Below, in pieces: positions 1-8,751 of a DNA stretch of 64,000 bases. Both the position numbers and the translations under genes were made by a program. The notes beneath the pieces were generated by a model that ran no database searches, was not told the origin of the DNA, and saw nothing but the letters and a program-made list of their open reading frames with translations. Every line of letters begins with the position of its first letter. Within the stretch, counting starts at the first letter, position 1. The stretch is from Pseudomonas sp. PDM18. Lineage in GTDB: Bacteria; Pseudomonadota; Gammaproteobacteria; Pseudomonadales; Pseudomonadaceae. The stretch is taken from positions 1 to 64,000 of the forward strand of contig NZ_JACVBX010000013.1 of assembly GCF_014852585.1 (NCBI RefSeq), given 5' to 3'.

Positions 1-72
1 ACGCAGGCCGCGCTCGGTAACTTGTCTGACCGCTTCGATTTTGAATTCTTCGGGGTAACGCTGGTTGCTCAT
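1..72 (-). CDS. IS3-family transposase OrfA, N-terminal fragment at window edge
   Basis: Only the first 24 residues are visible: MSNQRYPEEFKIEAVRQVTE and four more. This is the canonical opening of IS3-family OrfA proteins, which carry a helix-turn-helix that recognises the IS ends and are joined to OrfB by programmed frameshifting. A GGAGG ribosome site lies just before the ATG at 72. Nothing can be said about whether the full transposase is intact. Confidence 0.8.
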   Translation of the reverse strand, partial: MSNQRYPEEFKIEAVRQVTERGLR

Positions 73-134
73 GGCACCTCCTGATGGGCCTCATTATGAG
101 GCTTGGAGGTGTCTACGAAACTAGGGGTGATTCA
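1..134 (-). mobile_element. IS3-family insertion sequence, left end (partial)
   Basis: The element runs off the left edge of the window. Read on the minus strand it opens with TGAATCACCCCTAGTTTCGT at 134, a TG-starting terminal inverted repeat of IS3 type, followed about 60 bp later by a ribosome site and an OrfA start at 72. The insertion interrupts an integrase-like reading frame at 135, which shows it jumped into an earlier mobile element. The right end, the target duplication and OrfB are outside the window. The family assignment rests on the OrfA N-terminus and the terminus sequence; the subgroup cannot be decided. Confidence 0.8.
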
Positions 135-433
135 CCCTCAGCATCCAAATATCGCCGATACAAAGCTAAGTCTTTCGCCAAACCTACGCAGGTTTTGACC
201 TTACAATTGTTTTGAAATTTATATATCAGGAAAAGACAGGCTTCCTGCCAAATTGCGCCGTCGGCTGTTCTGACCAACGGGAAGCTGACCGCCGGCGTGG
301 CTGAGTCGGTGGGTGAGACGCGATAGGTGGCTAGGGGAGTGCTGACGACTGTCCCCTCCATACCGCACAAGGGCTGGGTCTCTGTCAGGCGGAAGCTTTT
401 AACGAGAACGGATTGCGCGCGAGGGAGAGGCAT
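135..433 (-). pseudogene. Integrase-like gene, 5' part only, cut by the IS
   Basis: About 100 to 106 residues survive before the frame enters the IS end and stops at 113 after six foreign residues (ESPLVS). The stretch after residue 60 (FPLVRTADGAIWQEACLFLI, then a basic NNCKVKT segment and DLALYRRYLDAEG) looks like the start of the core-binding domain of a tyrosine recombinase, but no catalytic R/H/Y is present because the C-terminal part is absent from the window. Two starts are possible: ATG at 433, or TTG at 451 with AGGAG five bases upstream. The predicted promoter would put the transcript start near 460, so ATG 433 is preferred. The gene points away from the broken gloA, as expected for a recombinase lying at the end of an integrated element. 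Integrase identity is an inference, not a strong match. Confidence 0.5.
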
Positions 434-466
434 GACCAGGATCCCTACCAAGGAGGCTCCTGTCCA

Positions 467-494
467 TATCTAGACGACTTTAGAAGGGTGTCAA
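467..494 (-). promoter_or_regulatory. Predicted sigma-70 promoter of the integrase-like gene
   Basis: On the minus strand TTGACA (494-489) and TAGATA (472-467) are separated by 16 bases, directly upstream of the integrase-like frame and just inside the inferred element boundary near 517. This is a close match to a strong housekeeping promoter and would also be oriented outward into the IS. Confidence 0.5.
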
Positions 495-495
495 A

Positions 496-867
496 TCAGT
501 GAATACTTTGGGGTACGTCCGGGTCCTCGACGAAGGCCAGGATGCTGGTGCCGTGCTTCATCGGGCCCGGCTCGCGGGTGATCTTGCCGCCGCGCGAGCG
601 GATGTCTTCGCAGGCCCTGTAGACGTCGGCCACTTCCAGGGCGATGTGGCCGTAGCCGGTGCCCAGTTCGTACTTATCCACACCCCAGTTGTAGGTCAGC
701 TCGATGACGCTGTTGTCGTCTTCGTTGCCGTAGCCGACGAATGCCAGAGTGAACTGGCCGTCCGGATAATCCTTGCGGCGCAGCAGGGTCATGCCCAGGA
801 CTTCGGTGTAGAAGGCGATGGATTTGTCCATGTCGCCGACGCGCAGCATGGTGTGCAGCAGTCTCAT
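496..867 (-). pseudogene. gloA: Lactoylglutathione lyase (glyoxalase I), 3'-truncated
   Basis: The product, 123 residues, matches GloA from [12 protein letters not shown] up to AFVEDPD, then diverges into VPQSIH and stops. GloA isomerises the methylglyoxal-glutathione hemithioacetal to S-lactoylglutathione in the cytoplasm. In E. coli GloA the nickel ligands are H5, E56, H74 and E122; the first three have clear counterparts here (H5, the E of VIELTYNW, the H of GYGHIAL), but the fourth lies in the motif DPDGYKIEL, which has been replaced. The break coincides with the inferred end of the integrase-bearing element near 517. ATG 867 is chosen because GAGGAAAG lies upstream and the protein then starts as the family does. 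Probably inactive; other glyoxalase copies elsewhere could compensate. Confidence 0.85.
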
Positions 868-911
868 CGGTTCTTTCCTCATCAGGCGCCCGGATAGCGG
901 GCTTATAAACA

Positions 912-938
912 CAAACCCCGGCTCGTGGCCGGGGTTTG
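912..938 (-). terminator. Rho-independent terminator downstream of argG
   Basis: Perfect 11-bp arms CAAACCCCGGC / GCCGGGGTTTG around a five-base loop, followed on the minus strand by TGTTTATAAG. It lies between argG and gloA, both on the minus strand, and would end the argG transcript. Confidence 0.7.
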
Positions 939-962
939 CTTGTCACGGGAGACGCAAGCTTA

Positions 963-2180
<1,218 letters not shown>

Positions 2181-2312
2181 GCCACTCAACTCCACGGGGG
2201 TTGTCACGAAAGGGGCCGATTCTACTGTCCGCTCGGAATAATTTACAGAGGGGCGACAGCTTTTGACGACAAAGCGACAAATACTATCGTCGGTGCGACC
2301 CGACGCCGCGGG

Positions 2313-3323
2313 TCAGCCCTTGGGTGTTCCGGGCGAGCTGGCGGGGGGATTGGCTGCGTTGGCGGCAGGCGCTGACGGCGCACCCTGAGCCGGCGCGCTG
2401 GCGGTGCTGGAAGCCGGTGCGGCAGGGGCTAGCGGGGCTTCGGCGGGTGCCTGCTCGACGACCGCCTCGCGGGACAGGTTCACCGTCACCCGACGGTTCT
2501 TCGCGCGGTTGGCGGCGGAATTGTTCTTCACCAACGGATAGCGCTCGCCATAGAAACGCATGGTGATCTGCGATTCCGCCACGCCATTGGCCTTCAGGTA
2601 CTCCATCACCGCGATCGCACGGCGGCGTGAGGCCTCGCGGTTGGCCAGGCGGTTGCCGCTGTTGTCGGAGTGGCCGTCCAGTTCGATGCGATTCACTGTC
2701 GGGTCGGCCTTCATGTACTGCAGGATGATGTCCAGCTTGGCGCGACCCAGCGGATCGACCTCGGTGCCGCCGTCCGGGAAGCCGACCTGGCTCTGGCGCA
2801 CCTGGTCGAAGTTGACCGGGAGCATCTTCGTCGAACAGTCCTGGAACTTCACGTATCCGTCGGCGAAACGCGTTGGCATCAGCCTTACCAGCAGGTTTTC
2901 GCCCGTGCGCGTGCGGTGGCGAACCTCCGGAGTGCGCCCCTCCAGCAGGCCGCCGAGCAGGCGCCCGGCCTGCTGCTGGGTACTGTTGAAAGGCACATCG
3001 CCCGACCCCACCTGCACCGCCCCCAGGTTCAGGTCGCCCTGCCCAGGGCGCCACGGTGGCGCGGCCGCCAGCAGGGTCGCCGAGCCGCTGCCCAGCCAGC
3101 CCGTCTGCGGCTTGAGGCGGAAAGTCGGCAGTTCGCCGGCTCGCCAGACGAACTCGCCCAGGCCAAAACCGGCCACGCTCTGCGACAGCCGGCACTCGAA
3201 CTGGTCGCCCTCCACCGTCCATTGCGCACTTTCCATGCGCGTCTGGAAGGTCAGCCCCCAGGCCGGAAGGCTGGCGCAGAGAGCAAGCAGGAGAAGAGAG
3301 GGCTGGCGCACGATGGCTTCCAC
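2313..3323 (-). CDS. motY: MotY-type flagellar stator-associated OmpA-family protein
   Basis: The 336-residue product has a signal peptide (hydrophobic run to about residue 23, ALCASLPAWG), a MotY-like N-terminal domain with conserved tryptophans, and a C-terminal OmpA peptidoglycan-binding domain (LDIILQYMKADP, then IELDGHSDNSGNRLANREAS and RRVTVNL). In Pseudomonas the MotY homologue forms the T-ring of the flagellar basal body and helps anchor the MotAB/MotCD stators. The last 50 residues are a low-complexity Ala/Pro tail that is probably unstructured. It stands alone next to argG and divergent from pyrC, the same place as the P. aeruginosa motY homologue. Other OmpA-family roles are less likely given the context. 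Confidence 0.85.
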   Translation of the reverse strand: MEAIVRQPSLLLLALCASLPAWGLTFQTRMESAQWTVEGDQFECRLSQSVAGFGLGEFVWRAGELPTFRLKPQTGWLGSGSATLLAAAPPWRPGQGDLNLGAVQVGSGDVPFNSTQQQAGRLLGGLLEGRTPEVRHRTRTGENLLVRLMPTRFADGYVKFQDCSTKMLPVNFDQVRQSQVGFPDGGTEVDPLGRAKLDIILQYMKADPTVNRIELDGHSDNSGNRLANREASRRRAIAVMEYLKANGVAESQITMRFYGERYPLVKNNSAANRAKNRRVTVNLSREAVVEQAPAEAPLAPAAPASSTASAPAQGAPSAPAANAANPPASSPGTPKG

Positions 3324-3449
3324 ACAGGTAAAGAGGCGTCTCAGATTCTATCGGTCGGCCTCGGCAAAACTTGATAGCGAGTGCCGGCGACGGCCTTTTC
3401 CGGTAGCATTTCACCCTCTTCCCGCTGCAACCGCCTCCCTGGAATCCGC

Positions 3450-4496
3450 ATGTCCGACCGCCTGACACTTCTGCGCCCCGACGACTGGCACATCCACCTG
3501 CGCGACGGCGCCGCTCTCGCGCAAACCGTCGGCGACGCCGCCCGCACCTTCGGCCGCGCCATCATCATGCCGAACCTGGTCCCGCCGGTACGCAACGCCG
3601 CCGAAGCCGATGCCTATCGCCAGCGCATCCTCGCCGCCCGTCCGGCCGGCAGCCGCTTCGAACCGCTGATGGTGCTCTACCTCACCGACCGCACCAGCGC
3701 CGAGGAAGTCCGCGCGGCCAAGGCCTCCGGCTTCGTGCACGCCGCCAAGCTGTACCCGGCCGGCGCCACCACCAACTCCGATTCCGGCGTGACCAGCGTC
3801 GACAACATCTTCCACGTGCTCGAAGCCATGGCCGAGGTCGGCCTGCCGCTGCTGGTGCATGGCGAGGTGACCCGCGCCGAGGTCGACGTGTTCGACCGCG
3901 AGAAGCGCTTCATCGACGAGCACCTGACGCGCGTGGTCGAGCGCTTCCCGACCCTCAAGGTGGTCTTCGAGCACATCACCACCGGAGATGCCGCCGCCTT
4001 CGTCAAGGCCGCCCCGGCCAACGTCGGCGCTACCATCACCGCGCATCACCTGCTCTACAACCGTAACCACATGTTGGTTGGCGGCATTCGCCCGCACTTC
4101 TATTGCCTGCCCATCTTGAAGCGCAACACCCACCAGGAAGCCCTGCTGGATGCCGCCACCAGCGGCAGCCCGAAGTTCTTCCTGGGCACCGACTCGGCGC
4201 CCCACGCGCGCCACGCCAAGGAAGCCGCCTGTGGTTGCGCCGGCTGCTACACCGCCTACGCCGCCATCGAGCTCTACGCCGAAGCCTTCGAGCAGCGCAA
4301 TGCACTGGACAAGCTGGAAGGCTTCGCCAGCTTCCACGGCCCGGATTTCTACGGCCTGCCGCGCAATAGCGACCGCATCACCCTGGTCCGCGAAGAATGG
4401 GAAGCCCCGGCGGCCCTGCCATTCGGCGACTTCGACGTGGTCCCGCTGCGCGCCGGTGAAAAACTGCGCTGGCGCCTGCTGGAGACCGAGGCATGA
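3450..4496 (+). CDS. pyrC: Dihydroorotase
   Basis: The 348-residue enzyme cyclises carbamoyl aspartate to dihydroorotate in pyrimidine synthesis. The metal-binding [10 protein letters not shown] motif sits at residues 10 to 20, the lysine to be carbamylated is in [11 protein letters not shown], further histidine ligands in LLVHGEV and FEHITT, and the catalytic aspartate in [11 protein letters not shown]. These mark the type II, E. coli-like class. ATG 3450 is chosen over the longer frame because the protein then starts [13 protein letters not shown] as in the family. The stop overlaps the start of rnt by ATGA, so the two are translationally coupled. Confidence 0.97.
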   Translation: MSDRLTLLRPDDWHIHLRDGAALAQTVGDAARTFGRAIIMPNLVPPVRNAAEADAYRQRILAARPAGSRFEPLMVLYLTDRTSAEEVRAAKASGFVHAAKLYPAGATTNSDSGVTSVDNIFHVLEAMAEVGLPLLVHGEVTRAEVDVFDREKRFIDEHLTRVVERFPTLKVVFEHITTGDAAAFVKAAPANVGATITAHHLLYNRNHMLVGGIRPHFYCLPILKRNTHQEALLDAATSGSPKFFLGTDSAPHARHAKEAACGCAGCYTAYAAIELYAEAFEQRNALDKLEGFASFHGPDFYGLPRNSDRITLVREEWEAPAALPFGDFDVVPLRAGEKLRWRLLETEA

Positions 4497-5173
4497 GTGA
4501 CGAGAACGAAATCTTCGAAGAAGAACTCGACGGTTCCTTCCCGCCCGGCCCGCGCCACCCGATGGCGCGCCGCTTCCGTGGCTACCTGCCGGTCGTGGTG
4601 GACGTCGAAACCGGCGGCTTCAACGCCGGCACCGACGCCCTGCTGGAGATCGCCGCCGTCACCATCGGCATGGACGAGAGCGGCTACCTGTTCCCCGAGC
4701 ACACCTACTTCTTCCGTGTGGAACCCTTCGAGGGCGCCAACATCGAGCAGGCTGCGCTGGAGTTCACCGGCATCAAGCTGGACCACCCGCTGCGCATGGC
4801 CGTGCCGGAAGAGCAGGCGCTGACCGAAATCTTCCGTGGCATCCGCAAGTCGCTGAAGTCCAACGGCTGCAAGCGGGCGATCCTGGTCGGCCACAACAGC
4901 AGCTTCGACCTGGGCTTCCTCAACGCCGCGGTCAACCGCAGCGGCGTGAAGCGCAACCCGTTCCACCCGTTCTCCAGCTTCGACACCGCGACGCTGGCCG
5001 GCCTCGCCTACGGCCAGACCGTCCTGGCCAAAGCCTGCCAGACTGCCGGCATCGAGTTCGACAACCGCGAGGCCCACTCCGCGCGCTACGACACCGAGAA
5101 GACTGCCGAGCTGTTCTGCGGCATCGTCAACCGCTGGAAGGAATTCGGCGGCTGGATGGAAGACGATCACTGA
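4493..5173 (+). CDS. rnt: Ribonuclease T
   Basis: The 226-residue 3'-5' exoribonuclease trims tRNA and other stable RNA 3' ends. It has the DEDD exonuclease motifs: VVDVETGG (D-x-E) near residue 35, [11 protein letters not shown] (N-x3-D) in the middle, and [14 protein letters not shown] (H-x4-D, DEDDh subclass) near the C-terminus. Basic residues in the N-terminal half are expected for RNA contact. It starts inside the pyrC stop (ATGA) and is followed by a bidirectional terminator, so pyrC-rnt is a two-gene operon. Confidence 0.96.
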   Translation: MSDENEIFEEELDGSFPPGPRHPMARRFRGYLPVVVDVETGGFNAGTDALLEIAAVTIGMDESGYLFPEHTYFFRVEPFEGANIEQAALEFTGIKLDHPLRMAVPEEQALTEIFRGIRKSLKSNGCKRAILVGHNSSFDLGFLNAAVNRSGVKRNPFHPFSSFDTATLAGLAYGQTVLAKACQTAGIEFDNREAHSARYDTEKTAELFCGIVNRWKEFGGWMEDDH

Positions 5174-5195
5174 TCGTGCCTTCCTGAATAAAAAA

Positions 5196-5213
5196 GCCCC
5201 GCGATTGCGGGGC
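5196..5213. terminator. Bidirectional terminator between rnt and peroxiredoxin
   Basis: GCCCCGC-GATT-GCGGGGC with A5-6 on the left and T6 on the right serves both the plus-strand pyrC-rnt transcript and the convergent peroxiredoxin gene. Confidence 0.9.
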
Positions 5214-5234
5214 TTTTTTCGTTAACCAGCAGCC

Positions 5235-5837
5235 TTACAGCTTGCCGGCGTTCTCGGCCAGGTAGGCGGCGACGCCCTCAGGCGAGGCGGTCATGCCCTT
5301 GTCGCCCTTCTTCCAGTTGGCCGGGCAGACTTCGCCGTGCTCCTCGGTGAACTGCAGGGCATCGACCAGACGCAGCAGCTCGTCCATGTTACGGCCCAGC
5401 GGCAGGTCGTTGACGATCTGCGAACGCACCACGCCGTTCAGGTCGATCAGGAAGGCGCCACGGAAAGCCACGCCGCCTTCGGACTCGACGTCGTAGGCCT
5501 TGGCGATCTCATGGGTGATGTCCGCGGCAAGGGTGTACTTGACCGGGCCGATGCCGCCCTTGTCTACCGGAGTGTTGCGCCAGGCGTTGTGGGTGAAGTG
5601 GGAGTCGATGGAAACGCCGATCACTTCGACGTTGCGCGCCTGGAAGTCAGGGATGCGGTGGTCCAGGGCGATCAGTTCGGACGGGCAGACGAAGGTGAAG
5701 TCCAGCGGGTAGAAGAACACCAGGCCGTACTTGCCCTTGATCGCTTCGGACAGCACGAAACTGTCGACGATCTCGCCGGTGCCCAGCACGGCAGCCACGT
5801 TGAAATCGGGAGCTTTCTTTCCTACGAGTACGCTCAT
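5235..5837 (-). CDS. Typical 2-Cys peroxiredoxin (AhpC/TSA family)
   Basis: The 200-residue thiol peroxidase reduces hydrogen peroxide and organic peroxides. The peroxidatic cysteine is C51 in FYPLDFTFVCPSEL and the resolving cysteine is C171 in HGEVCPANW, so it is a typical 2-Cys enzyme that works as a homodimer or decamer. The arginine that completes the active site is in the later part as usual. ATG 5837 is taken because the protein then starts MSVLVGKKAPDF; a longer frame exists upstream without family support. It is divergent from the iron-release gene bfd, an arrangement that links peroxide defence with stored iron. It is a paralogue of AhpC, and the electron donor cannot be told from this window. 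Confidence 0.93.
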   Translation of the reverse strand: MSVLVGKKAPDFNVAAVLGTGEIVDSFVLSEAIKGKYGLVFFYPLDFTFVCPSELIALDHRIPDFQARNVEVIGVSIDSHFTHNAWRNTPVDKGGIGPVKYTLAADITHEIAKAYDVESEGGVAFRGAFLIDLNGVVRSQIVNDLPLGRNMDELLRLVDALQFTEEHGEVCPANWKKGDKGMTASPEGVAAYLAENAGKL

Positions 5838-6041
5838 TCCTTGTCTCCAGAAATGGTGAGGCGCTTGAGAGCGAAAAACCTGTTGTCCGGGCAAAACCGC
5901 CGGGCTTGAGGGGTTGCCGCTCCAGTGGGGCAGCCATCATACACCTGGCACGCAGCGCCTTCATCCGTGCGGTATTGGCGGCCGATTCACTGTCTTGTGA
6001 CCATTTATCGGAGGCCGCAAAAAGGGCTTCCGGCAAACTTT

Positions 6042-6060
6042 GACAATCATTCTCATTATT
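6042..6060. promoter_or_regulatory. Fur box upstream of bfd
   Basis: GACAATCATTCTCATTATT resembles the 19-bp Fur consensus GATAATGATAATCATTATC and is followed by further ATTATTAG repeats. It lies 45 bp before the bfd start in the divergent region with the peroxiredoxin gene. Iron-starvation induction of bfd through Fur is known in P. aeruginosa, so this fits. Confidence 0.75.
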
Positions 6061-6104
6061 ATTAGTATCGCTTCCAACAACCCCACAGCGACTGTAGTGC
6101 AACC

Positions 6105-6320
6105 ATGTACGTCTGCCTCTGCAACGGTGTTACCGATACCCAGATCCGCGATGCGATCTACGACGGCGCCTGCAACTACCGCGAAGTGCGCGAATGCACC
6201 GGCGTCGGCACCCAGTGCGGCAAGTGTGCCTGCCTGGCCAAACAGGTGGTTCGCGAGACCCTCGGCGAGCTGCAAAGCGCCCAGGCAATGAACTACAACC
6301 TGGCCTACGCGGCGGGTTGA
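6105..6320 (+). CDS. bfd: Bacterioferritin-associated ferredoxin
   Basis: The 71-residue protein carries one [2Fe-2S] cluster held by C4, C6, C38 and C41 (MYVCLC near the start, QCGKC later), the helix-turn-helix Bfd fold. It passes electrons to the haem of BfrB so that Fe3+ in the ferritin core is reduced and released under iron starvation. It lies just upstream of bfrB but is separated from it by a terminator, so the two are regulated oppositely, which fits the Fur box in front of bfd. Confidence 0.95.
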   Translation: MYVCLCNGVTDTQIRDAIYDGACNYREVRECTGVGTQCGKCACLAKQVVRETLGELQSAQAMNYNLAYAAG

Positions 6321-6361
6321 GCAAAAGACCGCTGATCGATTCAGCCAAAAATTTCAAAGAA

Positions 6362-6379
6362 ACCGGGCCCTGGCCCGGT
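6362..6379 (+). terminator. Terminator after bfd
   Basis: ACCGGGCC-CT-GGCCCGGT followed by T7 separates bfd from bfrB. Confidence 0.88.
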
Positions 6380-6540
6380 TTTTTTATGCCCGCGATTCAG
6401 TGCCTTAGCGCCAAGTTGCGGAATGAAAACATTCGCATTCATATTCCTTTTTATAGCTAATTCAAGGACTTATGTTTGACAGATGGTTATAAGGGCGCGA
6501 GAATTTCAATCTCTCCCACTCCACACGGCAGGACCCCGGC

Positions 6541-7017
6541 ATGAAAGGCGACAAGAAAGTCATCCAGCATCTGAACAAGATCCTCGGCAACGAGCTGATC
6601 GCCATCAACCAGTACTTCCTGCACTCGCGCATGTGGAACGACTGGGGCCTGAAGCGCCTCGGCGCGCACGAGTACCACGAGTCCATCGATGAGATGAAGC
6701 ACGCCGACAAGCTCATCGAACGCATCCTGTTCCTCGAAGGCCTGCCCAACCTGCAGGACTTGGGCAAGCTGCTGATCGGCGAGAACACCCAGGAAATGCT
6801 GCAGTGCGACCTGAACCTCGAGCTCAAGGCCTGCAAGGACCTGCGCGACGCCATCGTGCATTGCGAAAGCGTGCATGACTACGTCAGCCGCGACCTGCTC
6901 AAGGACATCCTCGAGTCCGAGGAAGAGCACATCGACTACCTGGAAACCCAGCTGGGCCTGATCCAGAAAGTCGGTCTGGAAAACTACCTGCAGTCGCACA
7001 TGCACGAAGACGACTGA
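6541..7017 (+). CDS. bfrB: Bacterioferritin BfrB
   Basis: The 158-residue subunit assembles into a 24-mer cage with haem between subunit pairs. Ferroxidase ligands E18, E51 and H54 are visible by count, with the later E and E-x2-H set in LNLELKA and EEEHIDY; M52 is the haem ligand (DEMKHADKL). It stores iron as ferric mineral and is the partner of Bfd, encoded just upstream. The 220-bp gap before it contains the bfd terminator and an inverted repeat GAATG-AAAA-CATTC at 6421-6434 that may be an operator. Followed by a strong hairpin. Confidence 0.96.
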   Translation: MKGDKKVIQHLNKILGNELIAINQYFLHSRMWNDWGLKRLGAHEYHESIDEMKHADKLIERILFLEGLPNLQDLGKLLIGENTQEMLQCDLNLELKACKDLRDAIVHCESVHDYVSRDLLKDILESEEEHIDYLETQLGLIQKVGLENYLQSHMHEDD

Positions 7018-7026
7018 TAGAAAAAA

Positions 7027-7056
7027 GGCACCGGCGCTGTTGTGGACGCCGGTGCC
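7027..7056 (-). terminator. Terminator between bfrB and the MFS gene
   Basis: Ten-bp arms GGCACCGGCG / CGCCGGTGCC. The A6 run on the left becomes a T6 run on the minus strand, so it mainly serves the minus-strand MFS gene; for bfrB it is a hairpin with a weaker tail. Confidence 0.75.
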
Positions 7057-7064
7057 CTTCCCTT

Positions 7065-8231
7065 CTAGACGTTCGCCTTCGGCGGACGGCGCACCAGTGA
7101 CGCCTTCAGCACCAGCCCGGCGCACAGCCCCACCACCACCAGCAACGACAGGCGCAAGCCCACGTGCTCGGCGAGGAAGCCGATCAGCGGCGGGCCCAGC
7201 AGCAAGCCGCCGTAGCCGAAGGAAGCCACTGCCGCCACACCGCGCGAAGGCTCGACACCCGGCCGGTTGCCCGCCGCGCCGATCAGGATCGGCACCACCA
7301 CCGACAGTCCCGCACCCACCAGGGCGAAACCGCCAATCGCACCGGCAACCCAGGGGCTGAACAGCGCCAGCAGCATGCCCGCGATGGCCAGCAGCGCCAG
7401 GTTGCGCACCAGCGCCTCGTCGGCGAAACGCACGCGCAGACGATCACCGAACAGCCGGCCCAGCACCATGGTCGCGGAGAATGCCGCGAAGCCCAGTGCT
7501 GCCAGGCGTTCGGACGCACCCAGCACCTGGTGCAGCAGCAAGGCGCCCCAGTCGGCGACCGCCCCTTCGGAAACAAACGCGCAAAGCGTCAGCAGGCCCA
7601 GGCCGATCAGCGCCGGTGGCGGCAGGCGCCAGCCACGTTGGGCTGGCGCCTCCTCCTCCAGGGGCTGCGGACGGCCCTCGAACAGGTTCCGGGCGAACAA
7701 TGGCAGGATCGCCACGGCGATCAGCGCCAGCAGGCTGAAGTGCCAGATCGGCGCCAGATCGGCGAAGGCCGCCGCGCCGACAGCTCCCACCAAACCGCCC
7801 AGGCTATACATGCCATGCAGGCTGGAAATGCACGGGCGACCGAGCCGCCGTTCAACTTCCACCGCCTGGGTGTTCATCGCCACGTCCATGGTCGCGAAGG
7901 TCAGGCCGACGGCGAGGAAGCCCGCCGCCAGCACCCAGACGTCCTGCGCCAGCCCCAGCAGCGGGAAGGTCGCCATCAGCGCCAGCCCCGAAATCACGGT
8001 GATCGCACGGCTGCCGTAGCGGCGCACCAGCGCGCCGGCGAAGGCGAACGCCAGCAGCGCGCCGAAGCCTGCGCCCAGCAACGCCTGGCCCAGCTGCTGC
8101 TCGTCCACCCCGGTCATGCTCTTGAGGGCCGGCACGCGCCCCATCACGCTGCCATGGACCATCCCGCCCATGGCGAAGCAGTATCCGCACGCCCAGCGCG
8201 CGGCGTTGGCCCGCGTCTGTTCAGTCATCAT
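7065..8231 (-). CDS. MFS transporter (YbjJ-like)
   Basis: The 388-residue inner-membrane protein has about twelve hydrophobic helices and the MFS loop 2-3 signature in degenerate form (GALVRRYGSRA). The opening GYCFAMGGMVHGSVMGRVP and the segment FATMDVAMNTQAVEVERRLG resemble the YbjJ branch of the major facilitator superfamily, whose substrates are mostly unknown. It is monocistronic, convergent with bfrB and closed by the terminator at 7027-7056. The start is one of two adjacent ATGs at 8231/8228. Substrate cannot be assigned. Confidence 0.82.
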   Translation of the reverse strand: MMTEQTRANAARWACGYCFAMGGMVHGSVMGRVPALKSMTGVDEQQLGQALLGAGFGALLAFAFAGALVRRYGSRAITVISGLALMATFPLLGLAQDVWVLAAGFLAVGLTFATMDVAMNTQAVEVERRLGRPCISSLHGMYSLGGLVGAVGAAAFADLAPIWHFSLLALIAVAILPLFARNLFEGRPQPLEEEAPAQRGWRLPPPALIGLGLLTLCAFVSEGAVADWGALLLHQVLGASERLAALGFAAFSATMVLGRLFGDRLRVRFADEALVRNLALLAIAGMLLALFSPWVAGAIGGFALVGAGLSVVVPILIGAAGNRPGVEPSRGVAAVASFGYGGLLLGPPLIGFLAEHVGLRLSLLVVVGLCAGLVLKASLVRRPPKANV

Positions 8232-8248
8232 TTATTTCTTCCCAAAAA

Positions 8249-8274
8249 CAAAGCCCCGCCAAGGCGGGGCTTTG
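8249..8274 (-). terminator. Terminator after grxD
   Basis: CAAAGCCCCGCC / GGCGGGGCTTTG with a two-base loop, followed on the minus strand by T5. It ends the grxD transcript just before the MFS gene. Confidence 0.85.
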
Positions 8275-8292
8275 TGCGACAGCACGAAAGAC

Positions 8293-8619
8293 TCAGGCGT
8301 TGGCCTTGCTCACGGCGTCCTTGATCAGCGGTTGCAGCTCACCCTTCTCGAACATCTCGGCCAGGATGTCGCTGCCGCCGACCAGCTCGCCACCGACCCA
8401 CAGTTGCGGGAAGGTCGGCCAGTTGGCGTACTTGGGCAGGTTGGCGCGGATTTCCGGGTTCTGCAGGATGTCGACATAGGCGAATTTTTCGCCGCAAGCC
8501 ATCAGCACCTGCGCGGCGCGGGACGAGAAACCGCACTGGGGAGCGTTCGGCGAACCCTTCATGTACAGCAGGACAGGGTTGCTGGAGATCTGCTCTTTGA
8601 TGGTATCGATGATATCCAT
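8293..8619 (-). CDS. grxD: Monothiol glutaredoxin Grx4 type
   Basis: The 108-residue protein has the monothiol active site CGFS (C29, in APQCGFSSR) and the glutathione-binding segments WPTFPQLWV and GGSDIL. Grx4-type proteins form [2Fe-2S]-bridged dimers and take part in Fe-S cluster delivery rather than disulfide reduction. ATG 8619 gives the standard MDIIDTIKEQI start; an upstream in-frame start adds residues with no family match. Neighbouring bfd/bfrB and a molybdo-Fe-S enzyme make an iron-themed group. Confidence 0.94.
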   Translation of the reverse strand: MDIIDTIKEQISSNPVLLYMKGSPNAPQCGFSSRAAQVLMACGEKFAYVDILQNPEIRANLPKYANWPTFPQLWVGGELVGGSDILAEMFEKGELQPLIKDAVSKANA

Positions 8620-8751
8620 GAACTTCCTCGGCTTAACTATCAGATACTGACCCGGCAGTTCCCACGGTGGGTTTTGGCCGGCACGGTACTGCGCATTGTA
8701 CTGCAAAGCCGAGCGCCACGCTCGGCTTTGCAGGTGACGTGCGTCAGCTCG

